From contig NZ_CAMYMD010000025.1 in assembly GCF_947259555.1 (NCBI RefSeq), positions 81,169 through 145,168 on the forward strand: a stretch of DNA of 64,000 nucleotides, given 5' to 3'. The position numbers and the translations under genes were made by a program. Source of the stretch: an uncultured Roseovarius sp. (GTDB taxonomy: Bacteria; Pseudomonadota; Alphaproteobacteria; Rhodobacterales; Rhodobacteraceae). This document shows positions 1-10,955 of this stretch, one piece after another. The notes beneath the pieces were generated by a model. That model saw nothing but the letters and a program-made list of their open reading frames with translations. It had not been told where the DNA came from and did no database searches. Each line of letters opens with the position of its first letter. The first letter of the stretch is position 1.

Positions 1-70
1 TTAACCTAGTTTACTGCTCTCTTATCATTTTACTCAATTCCTGCATTTTACGGTAGCATAATTTACCGCC

Positions 71-1336
71 TCATTTCTTATTCAGTGTGAACCCTGCCAC
101 GAGTTCCACATGCGTCGACCAACGAAATTGATCGACGACGAGAATCGGACCCATCGCGTAACCGGACTCCAGCAATACTTTGACGTCTCGCGCAAAACTC
201 GTCGGATTGCATGAGACATAGGCCAGCAACGGCACCCCTGCCCCGGCGATCTCGGCGATTTGGGCATCGGCACCGGCCCGCGGCGGATCAATGACGGCAG
301 CATCGAACCGAGACAACTCGTCCGGCAAAAGTGGACGGCGAAACAGGTCTCTGGTCTCGACACTTACGGCGCGCAAACCTTTTGTCTTACGCCAACTGGC
401 ATCAAGCGCCTCAAGCATAAGGCTGTCTGCCTCGACCGCGTGCACCTGCGCGTGCCCCGCGATCGGCAAAGCGAAGGTGCCACAGCCAGCAAAGAGATCG
501 ACGACACGGCGAGCACCCTTGATTATCGTCTCTGTTCTCGCCAAAAGCGCCGATTGTCCATCGGCAGTCGCTTGGAGGAAGGCTCCGGGAGGCGGCACAA
601 CGCGCGCCTGCCCGAACATCTGAACCGGTGGTCGCCGTGTCACCAGAATCTCGTCGCCCCATGCCAGACGCGCCAGATCGTGTTTCTCGGCCAGATCCGC
701 CAACGTGACACGCAGCGAAGCATCCAATGCTTTTCCCCCGCTCACCGCAACATCAAGCCCTGTCAACGACAGGGTCACACTGACATCAATACCTGCCTTT
801 CGGCTCGCTCCTGCCATCGCCAAATCGCATGCAACAGCGCTGCCCCTTAGCACATCGGGATGTAAAAGATGACACTCCGGTATCTCAATGATGACGTCGC
901 TGCCACGTGCATGAAATCCTGACATCGCACCCTTTTTGGTGCGGCGCGCGGCAAACGTAGCACGCCGTCGCGATTGAGGCGGCGAAACATGAACAGGCTC
1001 GAATTCCGCAGAAATGCCATGAGCCGCAAGCGCAGTCCGCACGATACTTTGTTTCCAGTCGGCCACGAACGTATCGCTCGCGTGCTGAAGCTGGCAGCCA
1101 CCGCAAGACCGAAAGTGTCTACAGGGGGCGGACACCCGGTCAGGCGAAGGGTGGACGATACGCACCTCGTTGAGAGTCTGACCGTCCAATTTGCCGGTCA
1201 CACGCTCACCCGGCAGCGTCAGTGGCGCAAAAAGAGGCCCGGCAGCAATTCCGTCGCCATGCTGCCCCAACCTGATGATATCAATTTCTCTCATGCGTTC
1301 GCCTGTAAACCGGGAGTGCTCTTCGTGAAAGCCCAC
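71..1336 (-). CDS. class I SAM-dependent RNA methyltransferase, TrmA/RumA family (23S rRNA m5U methyltransferase-like)
   Basis: Long ORF with N-terminal Fe-S type cysteines (CRHFRSCGGCQLQH), SAM motif VVDLFAGCGTFALP, and catalytic motifs DPPRAG and YVSCNP. Confidence 0.9.
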   Translation of the reverse strand: MGFHEEHSRFTGERMREIDIIRLGQHGDGIAAGPLFAPLTLPGERVTGKLDGQTLNEVRIVHPSPDRVSAPCRHFRSCGGCQLQHASDTFVADWKQSIVRTALAAHGISAEFEPVHVSPPQSRRRATFAARRTKKGAMSGFHARGSDVIIEIPECHLLHPDVLRGSAVACDLAMAGASRKAGIDVSVTLSLTGLDVAVSGGKALDASLRVTLADLAEKHDLARLAWGDEILVTRRPPVQMFGQARVVPPPGAFLQATADGQSALLARTETIIKGARRVVDLFAGCGTFALPIAGHAQVHAVEADSLMLEALDASWRKTKGLRAVSVETRDLFRRPLLPDELSRFDAAVIDPPRAGADAQIAEIAGAGVPLLAYVSCNPTSFARDVKVLLESGYAMGPILVVDQFRWSTHVELVAGFTLNKK

Positions 1337-2482
1337 TCAGAGAAGATCTTCGCGCGTAAGCAGAAATCCGGACTCAATCCAACGCCGCTCCAGAGTGCGC
1401 AAGCGAGCGCCAAGTGCCTCACCGGAATAGTCCGGCATAAGGTCTGCCGCCTTGATCGGAAACCGGGCCGCGGCACCGGCATTCAAAGCCTCGAACGTGC
1501 TCGCGTTCAGCGGGCTATCAGAAAGCACAGCGCGTAGAAGGAGAATGGCACGGCCCTCCTCCGTGGAGAACCGGTAGCCCAATTCGCCCGCCTGCATGTC
1601 GCCAACCGCGGCGTCACGCAGTTTAACCAAGCGTTTTTGGTCGGCTTTTGACAGGCGAAGCCGCTCGGCAGCGCCTTCACCCCCGATCACTGCCAACCGT
1701 AGAATCGGGTCTGCGGCCGTGTCTGTCCCTGATTCCAAGTGAACCAAAGGCGCGAGGCCCCCCGCCTGTGCTCCGGGTAGAACGACGTTGAGCACACCTG
1801 TCGCTTGCATGGCGGAAACGGCGGGTGCGGGATCAGGCGCCGCAAGAAGCTTGCGCATCTCTGTGCCGGTTCTTTCGCGGGAAAGGCTTGGCAGCCCGTC
1901 CAGATTGGCCGCGCATGCTGCAAGACCGTCCGCATCAAGCCCACCCTCGGGGTCACCATACCAGGCATGAAAGCGAAAAAACCGAAGAATCCGAAGATAA
2001 TCCTCCTGAATACGCTCCTCGGCCTGCTCTATGAACCGAACCCGTCGCGCGCGCAGGTCACTCAGACCATTCAGCGGGTCGAGCACCTTGCCATCGGGCT
2101 GCGCATAGAGGGCGTTCATGGTGAAATCCCGCCGTCGGGCGTCGGCGCGGATATCCGTGGAAAATGCCACGACAGCGTGACGGCCAAAGGTTTCGACATC
2201 CTCACGAAACGTTGTTACTTCATGCGGAATACCGCCCGAAACAACCGTAATCGTCCCATGGTCGATACCCGTAGGAACCGGCTTAAGGCCGGCCGCACCG
2301 GCCAGCTCGATCACTCGTTCGGGCAGGGCGTCCGTCGCAACGTCGATATCTCCTACGGGCGCATCCAAAAGCGCGTTTCGGACACATCCCCCTACAAAGA
2401 GCGCCTGATACCCAGCATCTGTTAGAATGCGGCATACCGCCTGTGTCTCTGGCGCCTCAAGCCATGCGCCAGCAACTCTCAT
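1337..2482 (-). CDS. CCA tRNA nucleotidyltransferase / poly(A) polymerase family
   Basis: N-terminal LFVGGCVRNALLDAPVGDIDVATDA and RRRDFTMNALY motifs typical of class II nucleotidyltransferases. Confidence 0.92.
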   Translation of the reverse strand: MRVAGAWLEAPETQAVCRILTDAGYQALFVGGCVRNALLDAPVGDIDVATDALPERVIELAGAAGLKPVPTGIDHGTITVVSGGIPHEVTTFREDVETFGRHAVVAFSTDIRADARRRDFTMNALYAQPDGKVLDPLNGLSDLRARRVRFIEQAEERIQEDYLRILRFFRFHAWYGDPEGGLDADGLAACAANLDGLPSLSRERTGTEMRKLLAAPDPAPAVSAMQATGVLNVVLPGAQAGGLAPLVHLESGTDTAADPILRLAVIGGEGAAERLRLSKADQKRLVKLRDAAVGDMQAGELGYRFSTEEGRAILLLRAVLSDSPLNASTFEALNAGAAARFPIKAADLMPDYSGEALGARLRTLERRWIESGFLLTREDLL

Positions 2483-3096
2483 TTTTGTCCCGCCATGTCA
2501 GCCATGGTTCGCAGAATACGCGCAGTCGCACCCCAAATATAATACGGCCCGTAAGGCACCGAATAGTAACGCCGCCAGTCTCCGCGCCACCGTCGTTTCT
2601 CGACCCTGTATCGGCTTAAATCAAACAAATGCGCCAATGGCGTGTTGAAAATCTCATCAACCTCACCCCGCTCCGCGCGAGGATGAAAAACTCCGTGCAC
2701 CCGCGCCAGAACCGGCGTTACGTCAAATCCGGTCACAGTTTCATGCCGTGGCAAAAAACCGAGAACCTCGACCGACGCTCTATCAAGCCCAATCTCCTCC
2801 TCCGCTTCACGCAAAGCGGTTGAAATGATGTCCGGGTCGGTTGCATCTTGTTTCCCTCCCGGAAATGCGACCTGTCCGGGGTGATGTTTCAGCGCCGAGG
2901 ACCGTTTCGTCAGGATCACCTGCGCACCTGCTTCACCTCCAAAAATAGGCACCAACACGGCTGCTGAACGTAATTTTCTGCCCTCTGGTAAAACAACTTC
3001 AGGATTCAGATCGTAGTCGGACGAGGGCGCGCGCGTCTCCTCCAGCGCCGCCAACACCCGCGCGATCGGATCAGTCACTGTTTTCTGTTCCATCAT
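2479..3096 (-). CDS. NUDIX hydrolase, CoA pyrophosphatase-like
   Basis: NUDIX box-like GGKQDATDPDIISTALREAEEEIGL. Overlaps the CCA-transferase start; start placed at MMEQKTV, as the longer ORF runs into hslO. Confidence 0.88.
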   Translation of the reverse strand: MMEQKTVTDPIARVLAALEETRAPSSDYDLNPEVVLPEGRKLRSAAVLVPIFGGEAGAQVILTKRSSALKHHPGQVAFPGGKQDATDPDIISTALREAEEEIGLDRASVEVLGFLPRHETVTGFDVTPVLARVHGVFHPRAERGEVDEIFNTPLAHLFDLSRYRVEKRRWRGDWRRYYSVPYGPYYIWGATARILRTMADMAGQK

Positions 3097-4069
3097 TGCT
3101 CGCCTCAAATCCGACAGTTGCCGGATCAAGACGATAATGCGCCCCACAAAATTGACAATCTGCAGTGACGATGCCCTCGTCAGTGGTCATTTTCGCAATA
3201 TCTTGAGCGGAATATATAGAGAGACTGTTGCGCACACGTTCCTCGGAACAAGTGCAGCCAAACCGAACCGCTTGCAAATCAAATACACGTGGGCGTTCTT
3301 CGTGAAAAAGTCTGACGAGAAGATCGGTTGGGGCCACCGACGGGCCGATCAGCTCCAGTTCGTCCACTGTGTCGAGCAATAAGTTCGCCCGATTCCAGTT
3401 TTCGGCACCCTCACCGTCGACCACATCTTCCGGTTGCAGCAGACCGCCCTCACCTGATCCACCATCCTGGGCGAACGGCGACGCTTTGGGCATGTGTTGC
3501 AGCATCATGCCGCCGGCGCGCCAATGTTCAGTACCGCCCGCCTCGGTCGACTTCCCGAAACTTAGCGCGAACCGGGTAGGCAACTGCTCGGACTGCGCAA
3601 AATATGCCTCCGCACAATGGCGCAGTGCGTCTCCCGCAATCGGAGTTATCCCCTGATAAGGAGTCATGCCCTCCCCCTGATCAAGCAAGACCGCAAAATA
3701 GCCCTCGCCAAGCTGATCGAAGGGGCGCGCATTGCTCAACCGTGTTGCGTCAAAACTTGCATAGGCGCGCATTCGCGCAGGTTGACCTTCTTCCGTAGGG
3801 CCATAGTAATCTGTTGCTATCATCCGCACCGCACCCTTGGTCTGCACCTGAAGCGACAGCTTCCAGCGCAGCTTGATCGTCTGGCCAACAAGCGCCGTCA
3901 AGAGCGCCATTTCAGCGATCAGCGCCTCGACCTGCGGCGGGTAATCATGCTGTTTCAAGATACCATCGAGCACCCCGTCGAGCCGCGCCACGCGGCCCCG
4001 GATATCGGCGTGATCAAGCTGGAACGGCAGGATCGTATCGTCCCAGGCGATTTTCTGTCCAAGGGTCAT
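3071..4069 (-). CDS. hslO: Hsp33 family redox-regulated chaperone
   Basis: C-terminal zinc-binding CxC...CxxC (FGCTCSEERV...DCQFCGAHY) and overall Hsp33-like sequence. Confidence 0.92.
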   Translation of the reverse strand: MTLGQKIAWDDTILPFQLDHADIRGRVARLDGVLDGILKQHDYPPQVEALIAEMALLTALVGQTIKLRWKLSLQVQTKGAVRMIATDYYGPTEEGQPARMRAYASFDATRLSNARPFDQLGEGYFAVLLDQGEGMTPYQGITPIAGDALRHCAEAYFAQSEQLPTRFALSFGKSTEAGGTEHWRAGGMMLQHMPKASPFAQDGGSGEGGLLQPEDVVDGEGAENWNRANLLLDTVDELELIGPSVAPTDLLVRLFHEERPRVFDLQAVRFGCTCSEERVRNSLSIYSAQDIAKMTTDEGIVTADCQFCGAHYRLDPATVGFEASNDGTENSD

Positions 4070-4147
4070 GGGGTTTCCTTATCCGCCTTGCTTCGGCATA
4101 TCGCGTGTATGTAGGCAGGACAAGACGGGGCACCAAGGGGGCAAGCC

Positions 4148-4591
4148 ATGATCCGGAGATTCGGCACAGCACCGCGCCAAGATGTGCGCTATCGGTTGCG
4201 GCCCGGGGTCTATGCGATCCTGCCGCAGGGACGGCATCTGCTGGTCACACATCAGGCCGAGCCGGTACCGGAGCTGCAACTGCCGGGCGGCGGGATCGAC
4301 CCGGGCGAACATCCACTGCGCGCGCTGCACCGCGAGGTCTTTGAAGAAACCGGCTGGATCATCGCGCGGCCCTGTCGAATCGGGGCGTTTCGGCGGTTTA
4401 CCTATATGCCGGAATACGGGTTCTGGGCCGAAAAGCTCTGCGTGATCTACCGCGCCGATCCGGTGCGTGCCTTGGGCGCGCCGACAGAGCCGGGGCATCG
4501 CGCGGTTTGGATCACACCGGAGGTCGCGGCGGAACGCCTAGGCAATTCCGGCGACCGGCATTTCTTCAGCCGGGCATCGGGCCTGGCTTGA
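4148..4591 (+). CDS. NUDIX hydrolase
   Basis: NUDIX box GGGIDPGEHPLRALHREVFEETGW. Confidence 0.88.
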   Translation: MIRRFGTAPRQDVRYRLRPGVYAILPQGRHLLVTHQAEPVPELQLPGGGIDPGEHPLRALHREVFEETGWIIARPCRIGAFRRFTYMPEYGFWAEKLCVIYRADPVRALGAPTEPGHRAVWITPEVAAERLGNSGDRHFFSRASGLA

Positions 4592-5888
4592 ATTCCAGAA
4601 GCACTGCGGAAATATCATCCTGAAAATCGGCATCCTCGGCGAAATCCGATAGTTTCCAGATCAGTGATTCGAGAAAGGCACGACCGCGCGTCTGGCGCAA
4701 ATCGCGCAGGATGCGGGCAAGCCCGGCCTCGTCGAGCAGCGCACCATCGCGCGCGGCGCATTCGGTCACGCCGTCGGAGTGGATCAAGAGCCTGTCGCCG
4801 GGCGCCATCGTGACTTCGAATTGCTGGAATTCGGCGGCGTCGATCAGCCCCACGGGCAGGCCGCCTTGACCGATGAACTCTACGGTGCCGCCCGCGCGTT
4901 GCAACGCCGGGTAAGGGTGACCCGCCTGCGCGATGATGACATGGCCACTATTGAGGTCAACATCGGCGAGGGCGATGGTGAAGTAATGCTCGGTCTCCAT
5001 CTCGGACATGATCACGCGGTTGAGCATCGCAACCGCCTCGGCGGGCGGGCGTGGCGCAAAGCCGCCGCCGCGCGTCTTCTGCAAGGCGAGGTTCTGTTCG
5101 GGCACCGAGGACGACAAATACCCCGCCAGCCGTGCCGTCATCAGCGCCGAACTGATGCCGTGACCGGACACGTCGATGCCATAAAGGCCGACACGCCCCT
5201 CCGCGATCGGAAACATGCCCACGAGGTCACCACCCACATGCCCTGCCGATTGCAAGATCAGCGACACGTCGGCCGGGCCAAAATCGCGATACCTTTCGCT
5301 GACCAGCGATTGCTGCAGCTTCTTGGCCTCAATCAGGTCGCTGTCGAGCGAATCATAGAGCGATTGCAATTCGTCGAGGGTGGATTTGATCAGCCGGTTC
5401 TTTTCGGTCAGCTCTCGCTCCATCTGCAGAATGCGGGCGCCTGCTGCAATGCGGGCGCGCAATTCAGCGGCATTGACCGGTTTGGTCAGGAAATCATCCG
5501 CCCCGGCATCGAGACCAAGCGCCACCTCATCCTTGTCGCTCTTGGACGTCAGAAGGATGAAATATCCGTATGCGTCGCGCGGCATGGCGCGAAAGGCGCG
5601 GCAGAAATCCAGCCCCGTCATGCCAGGCATCATCCAGTCGCTGAGCACCAAGTCGGGCGCGTAGTCGGCGCAGATCACAAGCGCCGCACCACCCGATTCG
5701 GCCTCGCGCACGTCAAAACCCCAACGCTGCAACGACGCGGTCAGAATGCGGCGTTGTGCGCGACTATCATCAACGACAAGTACACGACGGATGACATCGC
5801 AACCGGTTTCGATCCGCCCATTTTCCGTTCTGCGCACCCGCACCGTTGATCCCCTTGGCCTGTTCACCATCGGCCATAGCGCAGCCAT
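4566..5888 (-). CDS. response regulator receiver fused to SpoIIE/PP2C-type serine phosphatase (RsbU-like)
   Basis: REC domain (RRVLVVDDSRAQRR...LVLSDWMMPGMTG...LLTSKSD...FLTKPV), coiled linker, then PP2C SpoIIE domain (GHVGGDLVGMFP, GIDVSGHGISSALMT, LLIHSDGVTE). Start codon uncertain. Confidence 0.88.
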   Translation of the reverse strand: MAALWPMVNRPRGSTVRVRRTENGRIETGCDVIRRVLVVDDSRAQRRILTASLQRWGFDVREAESGGAALVICADYAPDLVLSDWMMPGMTGLDFCRAFRAMPRDAYGYFILLTSKSDKDEVALGLDAGADDFLTKPVNAAELRARIAAGARILQMERELTEKNRLIKSTLDELQSLYDSLDSDLIEAKKLQQSLVSERYRDFGPADVSLILQSAGHVGGDLVGMFPIAEGRVGLYGIDVSGHGISSALMTARLAGYLSSSVPEQNLALQKTRGGGFAPRPPAEAVAMLNRVIMSEMETEHYFTIALADVDLNSGHVIIAQAGHPYPALQRAGGTVEFIGQGGLPVGLIDAAEFQQFEVTMAPGDRLLIHSDGVTECAARDGALLDEAGLARILRDLRQTRGRAFLESLIWKLSDFAEDADFQDDISAVLLEFKPGPMPG

Positions 5889-5992
5889 GTTTAAGGATGA
5901 GTGAATGGTAAAAATGTTCAGAATTACTGAGACGCGTTAACGATTTCTCAGGATCCCACACGGCACTCTGACCCGGTCGAAGGAGACCGGAA

Positions 5993-6328
5993 ATGATCGA
6001 CTGGAACCGCGTTCGAAACCTGCGGGATGAAATTGGGATCGACGCGTTCGAGGAGGTCGTCGACCTCTTTATCGAAGAGGTCGAGACCGAGATAGAGAAG
6101 CTGCGCACGCCGGATGAGGCGCTCGATATCGAGGCGCAGTTGCATTTCCTCAAGGGCAGCGCGCTCAACCTCGGCTTTGCCGATTTTTCGGATCTTTGTC
6201 ACCGGGGTGAGGGGGCCGCCGACAAGGGACTGGCCGCAGAGGTCGACCTGGTGGAAATCCTCAACTGTTTTGACCGCTCAAAAGCGGCGTTCCTAACCGG
6301 CCTGACGCCGGAGGTGATCAACGCCTAG
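5993..6328 (+). CDS. Hpt (histidine phosphotransfer) domain protein
   Basis: Small helical protein with Hpt-type HFLKGSALNLGF motif. Confidence 0.85.
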   Translation: MIDWNRVRNLRDEIGIDAFEEVVDLFIEEVETEIEKLRTPDEALDIEAQLHFLKGSALNLGFADFSDLCHRGEGAADKGLAAEVDLVEILNCFDRSKAAFLTGLTPEVINA

Positions 6329-7563
6329 ATCAGGAACTCCGCCAGCACCTCGTCGCGGGTGATATCGCGGTAGTCAAACCCAGTATCGTCCAGCTTGCGC
6401 AGGATATGAACGAAATTCTCGGGTCGCGTCGTTTCGATCCCGATCAGGACAGAGCCAAAATTGCGCGCCGATTTCTTGAGATATTCGAACCGGGCGATAT
6501 CGTCCTCTGGTCCGAGGATATCAAGGAAATCGCGCAAGGCCCCGGGGCGCTGCGGCATGCGCAGGATGAAGTATTTCTTGACCCCCGAGTAGCGCTGCGC
6601 GCGTTCCTTGACCTCGGGCAGGCGTTCGAAATCGAAATTGCCGCCCGAGGTGACGCAAACCACGGTCTTGCCCCGGATCGCCTCAGCCATATCCTTGAGC
6701 GCATCGACGGCGAGCGCGCCCGCCGGTTCCAGCACGATGCCCTCAATGTTGAGCATTTCCAGCATCGTGGTGCACAGCCGGTCCTCGTCGATCACCCGAG
6801 CCTGCGCCGGATCAAGATCGGCGAGCCGCGCAAAGGTGCGCGCGCCGATCTGCGCCACGGCGGCCCCGTCGGCGAAATTCTCGACATGGCGCAGGCGCAC
6901 CGGCTCTCCAGCAGCAAGGGCCGCGGCAAGACAGGCCCCGCCCGCAGGCTCCACCAGCGTCAGGGCAACCGCATCGCCCATGTAGCTGCGCACCCCCGCC
7001 GATAGACCACCACCGCCCACCGGCAGGATCAGGTGATCGGGCATGCCGCCAAATTGCGCCTCGATCTCGACGGCGACGCTGGCCTGCCCCTCGATCACGT
7101 CCTCGTCGTCGAAGGGCGACAGAAAATGCCCGCCAACCTCGGCGCAATAGGCTTGGGCGGCCTGCAGCGTGTCGTCGAAATAATCGCCGGTCAGGCGGAT
7201 TGACACCGCATCGCCCCCGAATTTCTCGGTCTTGCCGATCTTTTGCTGGGGTGTCGTTACCGGCATGAAAATCACACCCTTTACACCAAAATACCGGCAC
7301 ATGAAGGCCACGCCCTGCGCGTGATTACCGGCACTGGCACAGATGAATTGCGTAATCTCGGGTCGCGCCGCGAGTGCCTTGCGCATAGCGTTGAATGCGC
7401 CACGCAGCTTGTAGGAACGCACCGGGCTCAGATCCTCGCGCTTGAGCAGGATTTCCGCCCCGTAGCGTTCCGACAGGTGATCGTTGCGCTGCAGCGGCGT
7501 GGGCTCGAACACGGCGCGCATGGCGGCCTCGGCGGTGCGGGCATTATCCTGAAACTCGATCAT
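6325..7563 (-). CDS. ilvA: threonine ammonia-lyase
   Basis: PLP motif [18 protein letters not shown], and a C-terminal ACT-like region. Confidence 0.9.
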   Translation of the reverse strand: MIEFQDNARTAEAAMRAVFEPTPLQRNDHLSERYGAEILLKREDLSPVRSYKLRGAFNAMRKALAARPEITQFICASAGNHAQGVAFMCRYFGVKGVIFMPVTTPQQKIGKTEKFGGDAVSIRLTGDYFDDTLQAAQAYCAEVGGHFLSPFDDEDVIEGQASVAVEIEAQFGGMPDHLILPVGGGGLSAGVRSYMGDAVALTLVEPAGGACLAAALAAGEPVRLRHVENFADGAAVAQIGARTFARLADLDPAQARVIDEDRLCTTMLEMLNIEGIVLEPAGALAVDALKDMAEAIRGKTVVCVTSGGNFDFERLPEVKERAQRYSGVKKYFILRMPQRPGALRDFLDILGPEDDIARFEYLKKSARNFGSVLIGIETTRPENFVHILRKLDDTGFDYRDITRDEVLAEFLI

Positions 7564-7668
7564 CCCGTTTCAGTGCCGCAATCGGGGCGTGCTGGCAAGG
7601 GGCGCACCTTGCCCTGCCACGGAAAACCGGCTAAGCGCGCTGCGATATCCGCGAGAGAGGGGAAACAC

Positions 7669-8895
7669 ATGTCCGCGCCCAAGAAAGTTGTTCTGGCCTA
7701 TTCCGGGGGCCTCGATACCTCGATCATCCTGAAATGGCTACAGACCGAGTATGGCTGCGAGGTGGTGACGTTTACCGCCGATCTGGGGCAGGGCGAAGAG
7801 CTGGAACCGGCACGGGAAAAGGCGAAACTCCTCGGGATCAAAGAGGAAAACATCTATATCGAGGATGTGCGTGAGGAATTCGTGCGCGACTTCGTGTTCC
7901 CGATGTTCCGTGCCAATGCTCTCTACGAGGGGCTCTATCTGCTCGGCACCTCGATCGCCCGCCCGCTGATTTCCAAGCGTCTGGTCGAGATCGCCGCCGA
8001 GACCGGGGCCGATGCCGTGGCGCATGGTGCCACCGGCAAGGGCAACGATCAGGTGCGGTTCGAGCTGGCGGCCTATGCGCTCAACCCCGATATCAAGGTG
8101 ATCGCCCCCTGGCGGGAATGGGACCTGACCAGCCGCACGCGACTGCTTGAGTTTGCGGAGAAAAACCAGATTCCGATTGCCAAGGACAAGCGCGGCGAGG
8201 CACCGTTCTCGGTCGACGCGAACCTGCTGCACACCTCAAGCGAGGGCAAGGTGCTGGAAGACCCGGCGGAGGCCGCGCCGGACTACGTCTATCAGCGCAC
8301 AGTCAGCCCCGAAGCGGCACCCGATACCCCCGAATTCATCGAGGTAACGTTCGAGAAGGGTGACGCGGTGGCCATCAATGGCGAGTCGATGAGCCCGGCC
8401 ACGATCCTCACAAAGCTCAACGAATTGGGCGGCAAGCACGGCATCGGGCGGCTCGATTTCGTGGAAAACCGGTTCGTGGGCATGAAGTCACGCGGTATTT
8501 ACGAGACCCCTGGCGGCACGGTCTTGCTCGAGGCGCATCGCGGGATCGAGCAAATCACGCTCGACAGTGGCGCGGGGCATCTCAAGGATTCGCTGATGCC
8601 GCGCTATGCGGAGCTCATTTACAACGGCTTCTGGTTCAGCCCGGAACGCGAGATGTTGCAGGCGGCGATCGACAAGAGCCAAGAACATGTCAGCGGCACG
8701 GTGCGGCTCAAGCTCTACAAGGGGGCGGCGACGACCGTCGGGCGCTGGTCCGATCACAGCCTCTATTCCGAGGCGCATGTGACCTTTGAGGAGGATGCCG
8801 GGGCCTATGATCAGAAGGACGCGGCGGGTTTCATTCAACTGAACGCCCTGCGTCTGAAGCTGCTCGCGGCGCGGAACCGGCGTCTGAAGGGTTAG
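7669..8895 (+). CDS. argG: argininosuccinate synthase
   Basis: [19 protein letters not shown] and [13 protein letters not shown] motifs. Start set at ATG 7669 (MSAPKKVV) rather than the upstream-extended ORF. Confidence 0.96.
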   Translation: MSAPKKVVLAYSGGLDTSIILKWLQTEYGCEVVTFTADLGQGEELEPAREKAKLLGIKEENIYIEDVREEFVRDFVFPMFRANALYEGLYLLGTSIARPLISKRLVEIAAETGADAVAHGATGKGNDQVRFELAAYALNPDIKVIAPWREWDLTSRTRLLEFAEKNQIPIAKDKRGEAPFSVDANLLHTSSEGKVLEDPAEAAPDYVYQRTVSPEAAPDTPEFIEVTFEKGDAVAINGESMSPATILTKLNELGGKHGIGRLDFVENRFVGMKSRGIYETPGGTVLLEAHRGIEQITLDSGAGHLKDSLMPRYAELIYNGFWFSPEREMLQAAIDKSQEHVSGTVRLKLYKGAATTVGRWSDHSLYSEAHVTFEEDAGAYDQKDAAGFIQLNALRLKLLAARNRRLKG

Positions 8896-8911
8896 CCCTC
8901 CATATTGAAAA

Positions 8912-8941
8912 GAAAGGCGGCCCTGCGACGGGCCGCCTTTC
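8912..8941. terminator. rho-independent (bidirectional) terminator
   Basis: Perfect stem GAAAGGCGGCCC-tgcgac-GGGCCGCCTTTC between convergent argG and the 8952-9365 gene. Confidence 0.85.
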
Positions 8942-8951
8942 TCGTATCCGG

Positions 8952-9365
8952 TCACTTCGCGGTGACGACCGTCATCACAAGGTTTCCATCCATCTTGATC
9001 GGGCCGTCTTCCTTGGCCCCCAAGGTGTATTCGAATACGCCGGTCTGCATCCCGCCGTCTTCGGCATGCACCATCAGCATGAGCATATCGCCTGCGGCGA
9101 CATCTTCTTGCAGAATCGCGGCGACATCATCCGTCTCGCCCTTGCGAAGGGGGGCGTAGCCAACAACCGGACCGGGCTTCATGTCTTCGCCGGTGCGATG
9201 CACGACCAGCCAACCGTTTTTATCGGCGACCACCTTCTCGGCGCTCACGATACCGTTGGCGACGCTTTGGTCCTCGGCCATCACCATCGGGTGCATTCCG
9301 TGATCATCCGCCATCGCGACACCAGCGGTGAGGGCAAAAGTCGTTGCAAGAACAGTCGTCTTCAT
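8952..9365 (-). CDS. exported hypothetical protein (signal peptide, DUF7282-like)
   Basis: MKTTVLATTFALTAGVAMA signal peptide, followed by a repeated beta-rich segment (GIVSAEKVVADKNGWLVVHRT). Confidence 0.7.
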   Translation of the reverse strand: MKTTVLATTFALTAGVAMADDHGMHPMVMAEDQSVANGIVSAEKVVADKNGWLVVHRTGEDMKPGPVVGYAPLRKGETDDVAAILQEDVAAGDMLMLMVHAEDGGMQTGVFEYTLGAKEDGPIKMDGNLVMTVVTAK

Positions 9366-9475
9366 AGTGAACTCCTTTGTCATGGCTTCGACCGGGCTTT
9401 TACCCGGCACAGCACAAGACACGGATTCGAGTGGAGATAGTTTCAAGTCGGCCGAATATTTCCTGCGGCAACTCA

Positions 9476-10225
9476 TCAGGCAAGCCGCAGCTTGACGGCG
9501 CGCAACCGCTCATAGGCGGGCATCGCCGCCTCGGCCAACGCGGCGCGCGCACCGTCCAGTTCAGGCGGTGGCCCCTCGGCGGGGGCAAAGCCAGTGCTGT
9601 CATGCACCGCCGCGTACCAATGCGCCGCCCAGACCCCGTCATCGGCATGGCCGCCGCGGGGCCACACGAGCATGGCGGGGGCCCAGTCTAGGTCGATGGC
9701 CGCGCAGAGCCGTTTTAGCATTCGCTCGGGGTCACGGCGGATATCGGCGGAATCGATGACGACGGGCGATTGCCCTGCGGATACCAATTGGTCGTAAAGT
9801 TCGACCTGCTGGACAAAGCCGATATCGGCGAGCGTCGGATTGTCATACTTGGCCGAGAAACTGGCGGCGACGCGCGCGGGGTGGCGGATGAGAAACACGT
9901 TGGTCAGTTCATTCACCCAGTCGCGCGGCACGCCGGGGATCATGTGCTGGGCCATGTGTTTCTGATAAAAATGCGGCTTTTGGGCCGGAACAGTGCCTAA
10001 AAGCCCCTCCACTACGCGCGCGGGATCTTGCGGCTGCGCGGCCAGGATCGCGTCGCACATCGGGTGATCGAGCCCGGTCTGCGCGAGATAGGCGGCATAG
10101 AACGGCTCATCGACAACCGCACAATCGCCGCGCGCGGCAAAGCTGTACATCATCGCGGTCGACAGGTTGCGCGGGCCGGACCACATGGCGATCCGCATCT
10201 CAACCCCGCCCGGCAATGTGGTCAT
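9476..10225 (-). CDS. sulfotransferase-like family protein
   Basis: RIAMWSGPRNLSTAMMYSFAARGDCAVVDEPFYA: P-loop-like PAPS-binding motif; VFLIRHPARV. Confidence 0.7.
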   Translation of the reverse strand: MTTLPGGVEMRIAMWSGPRNLSTAMMYSFAARGDCAVVDEPFYAAYLAQTGLDHPMCDAILAAQPQDPARVVEGLLGTVPAQKPHFYQKHMAQHMIPGVPRDWVNELTNVFLIRHPARVAASFSAKYDNPTLADIGFVQQVELYDQLVSAGQSPVVIDSADIRRDPERMLKRLCAAIDLDWAPAMLVWPRGGHADDGVWAAHWYAAVHDSTGFAPAEGPPPELDGARAALAEAAMPAYERLRAVKLRLA

Positions 10226-10316
10226 GCGTCATCGTCACTGGCCCGTCCCCCATGTTCCCGGCATGTTAACACTGTCTAGGATCGTCGAATCACCGATGCA
10301 ACAGGAGAGGCAGGCA

Positions 10317-10955
10317 ATGGACGCAGAGTTCTGGCATGATCGCTGGCAGGAGGGGCGGCTCGGGTTTCACGAGGGTAAGGTGAACCGGATGCTGGAGGCG
10401 CATATCGGAGCGCTTGGGCTAGTGCAGGGGCAACGCATATTTCTGCCGCTCTGCGGTAAAGCGATTGATATCCCGTGGCTCTTATCACAGGGCTACCAAG
10501 TTGCCGGGGCAGAATTGAGTGAGATCGCTGTCCATGATCTATTCTCCGAAATGGGCGTCACACCGGAGGTAACAGATACAGGACGCCATCGCCGGTACGC
10601 CGCAGAGGGTGTCGATATATTCGTCGGAGATATCTTCGAGTTGAGCCGCGATGTCGTTGGGTCTGTGGATGCAGTTTATGACCGTGCCGCGCTGGTGGCG
10701 CTGCCCGACGACAGGCGCGCGCGCTATGCGGCGCATCTGGCCCAAATCACGGATAGCGCACCGCAGCTTCTTGTAACCTTCGAATACGACCAAAGCGCGA
10801 TGGAAGGTCCGCCATTTTCCATCACTGAGGAGGAAGTGATGCGCTGTCATGGCGCGCGCTTCGCGATCAGGGTGCTGGCGGATGAGGATGTGCCGGGCGG
10901 CCTCAAGGGCGTGGTGGCAGCAAGGGAAAAGGCAATGCTTCTACGCCCCACCTAA
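10317..10955 (+). CDS. tpm: thiopurine S-methyltransferase family
   Basis: FWHDRWQEGRLGFHEGKVN...IFLPLCGKAIDIPWLLSQGYQVAGAELSEIAV, characteristic of bacterial TPMT. Start set at ATG 10317. Confidence 0.9.
   Translation: MDAEFWHDRWQEGRLGFHEGKVNRMLEAHIGALGLVQGQRIFLPLCGKAIDIPWLLSQGYQVAGAELSEIAVHDLFSEMGVTPEVTDTGRHRRYAAEGVDIFVGDIFELSRDVVGSVDAVYDRAALVALPDDRRARYAAHLAQITDSAPQLLVTFEYDQSAMEGPPFSITEEEVMRCHGARFAIRVLADEDVPGGLKGVVAAREKAMLLRPT

Noticed and set aside
4779-5849. 356-aa plus-strand ORF opposite the REC-PP2C gene
   Set aside because: Shadow of a clear response-regulator/phosphatase gene.
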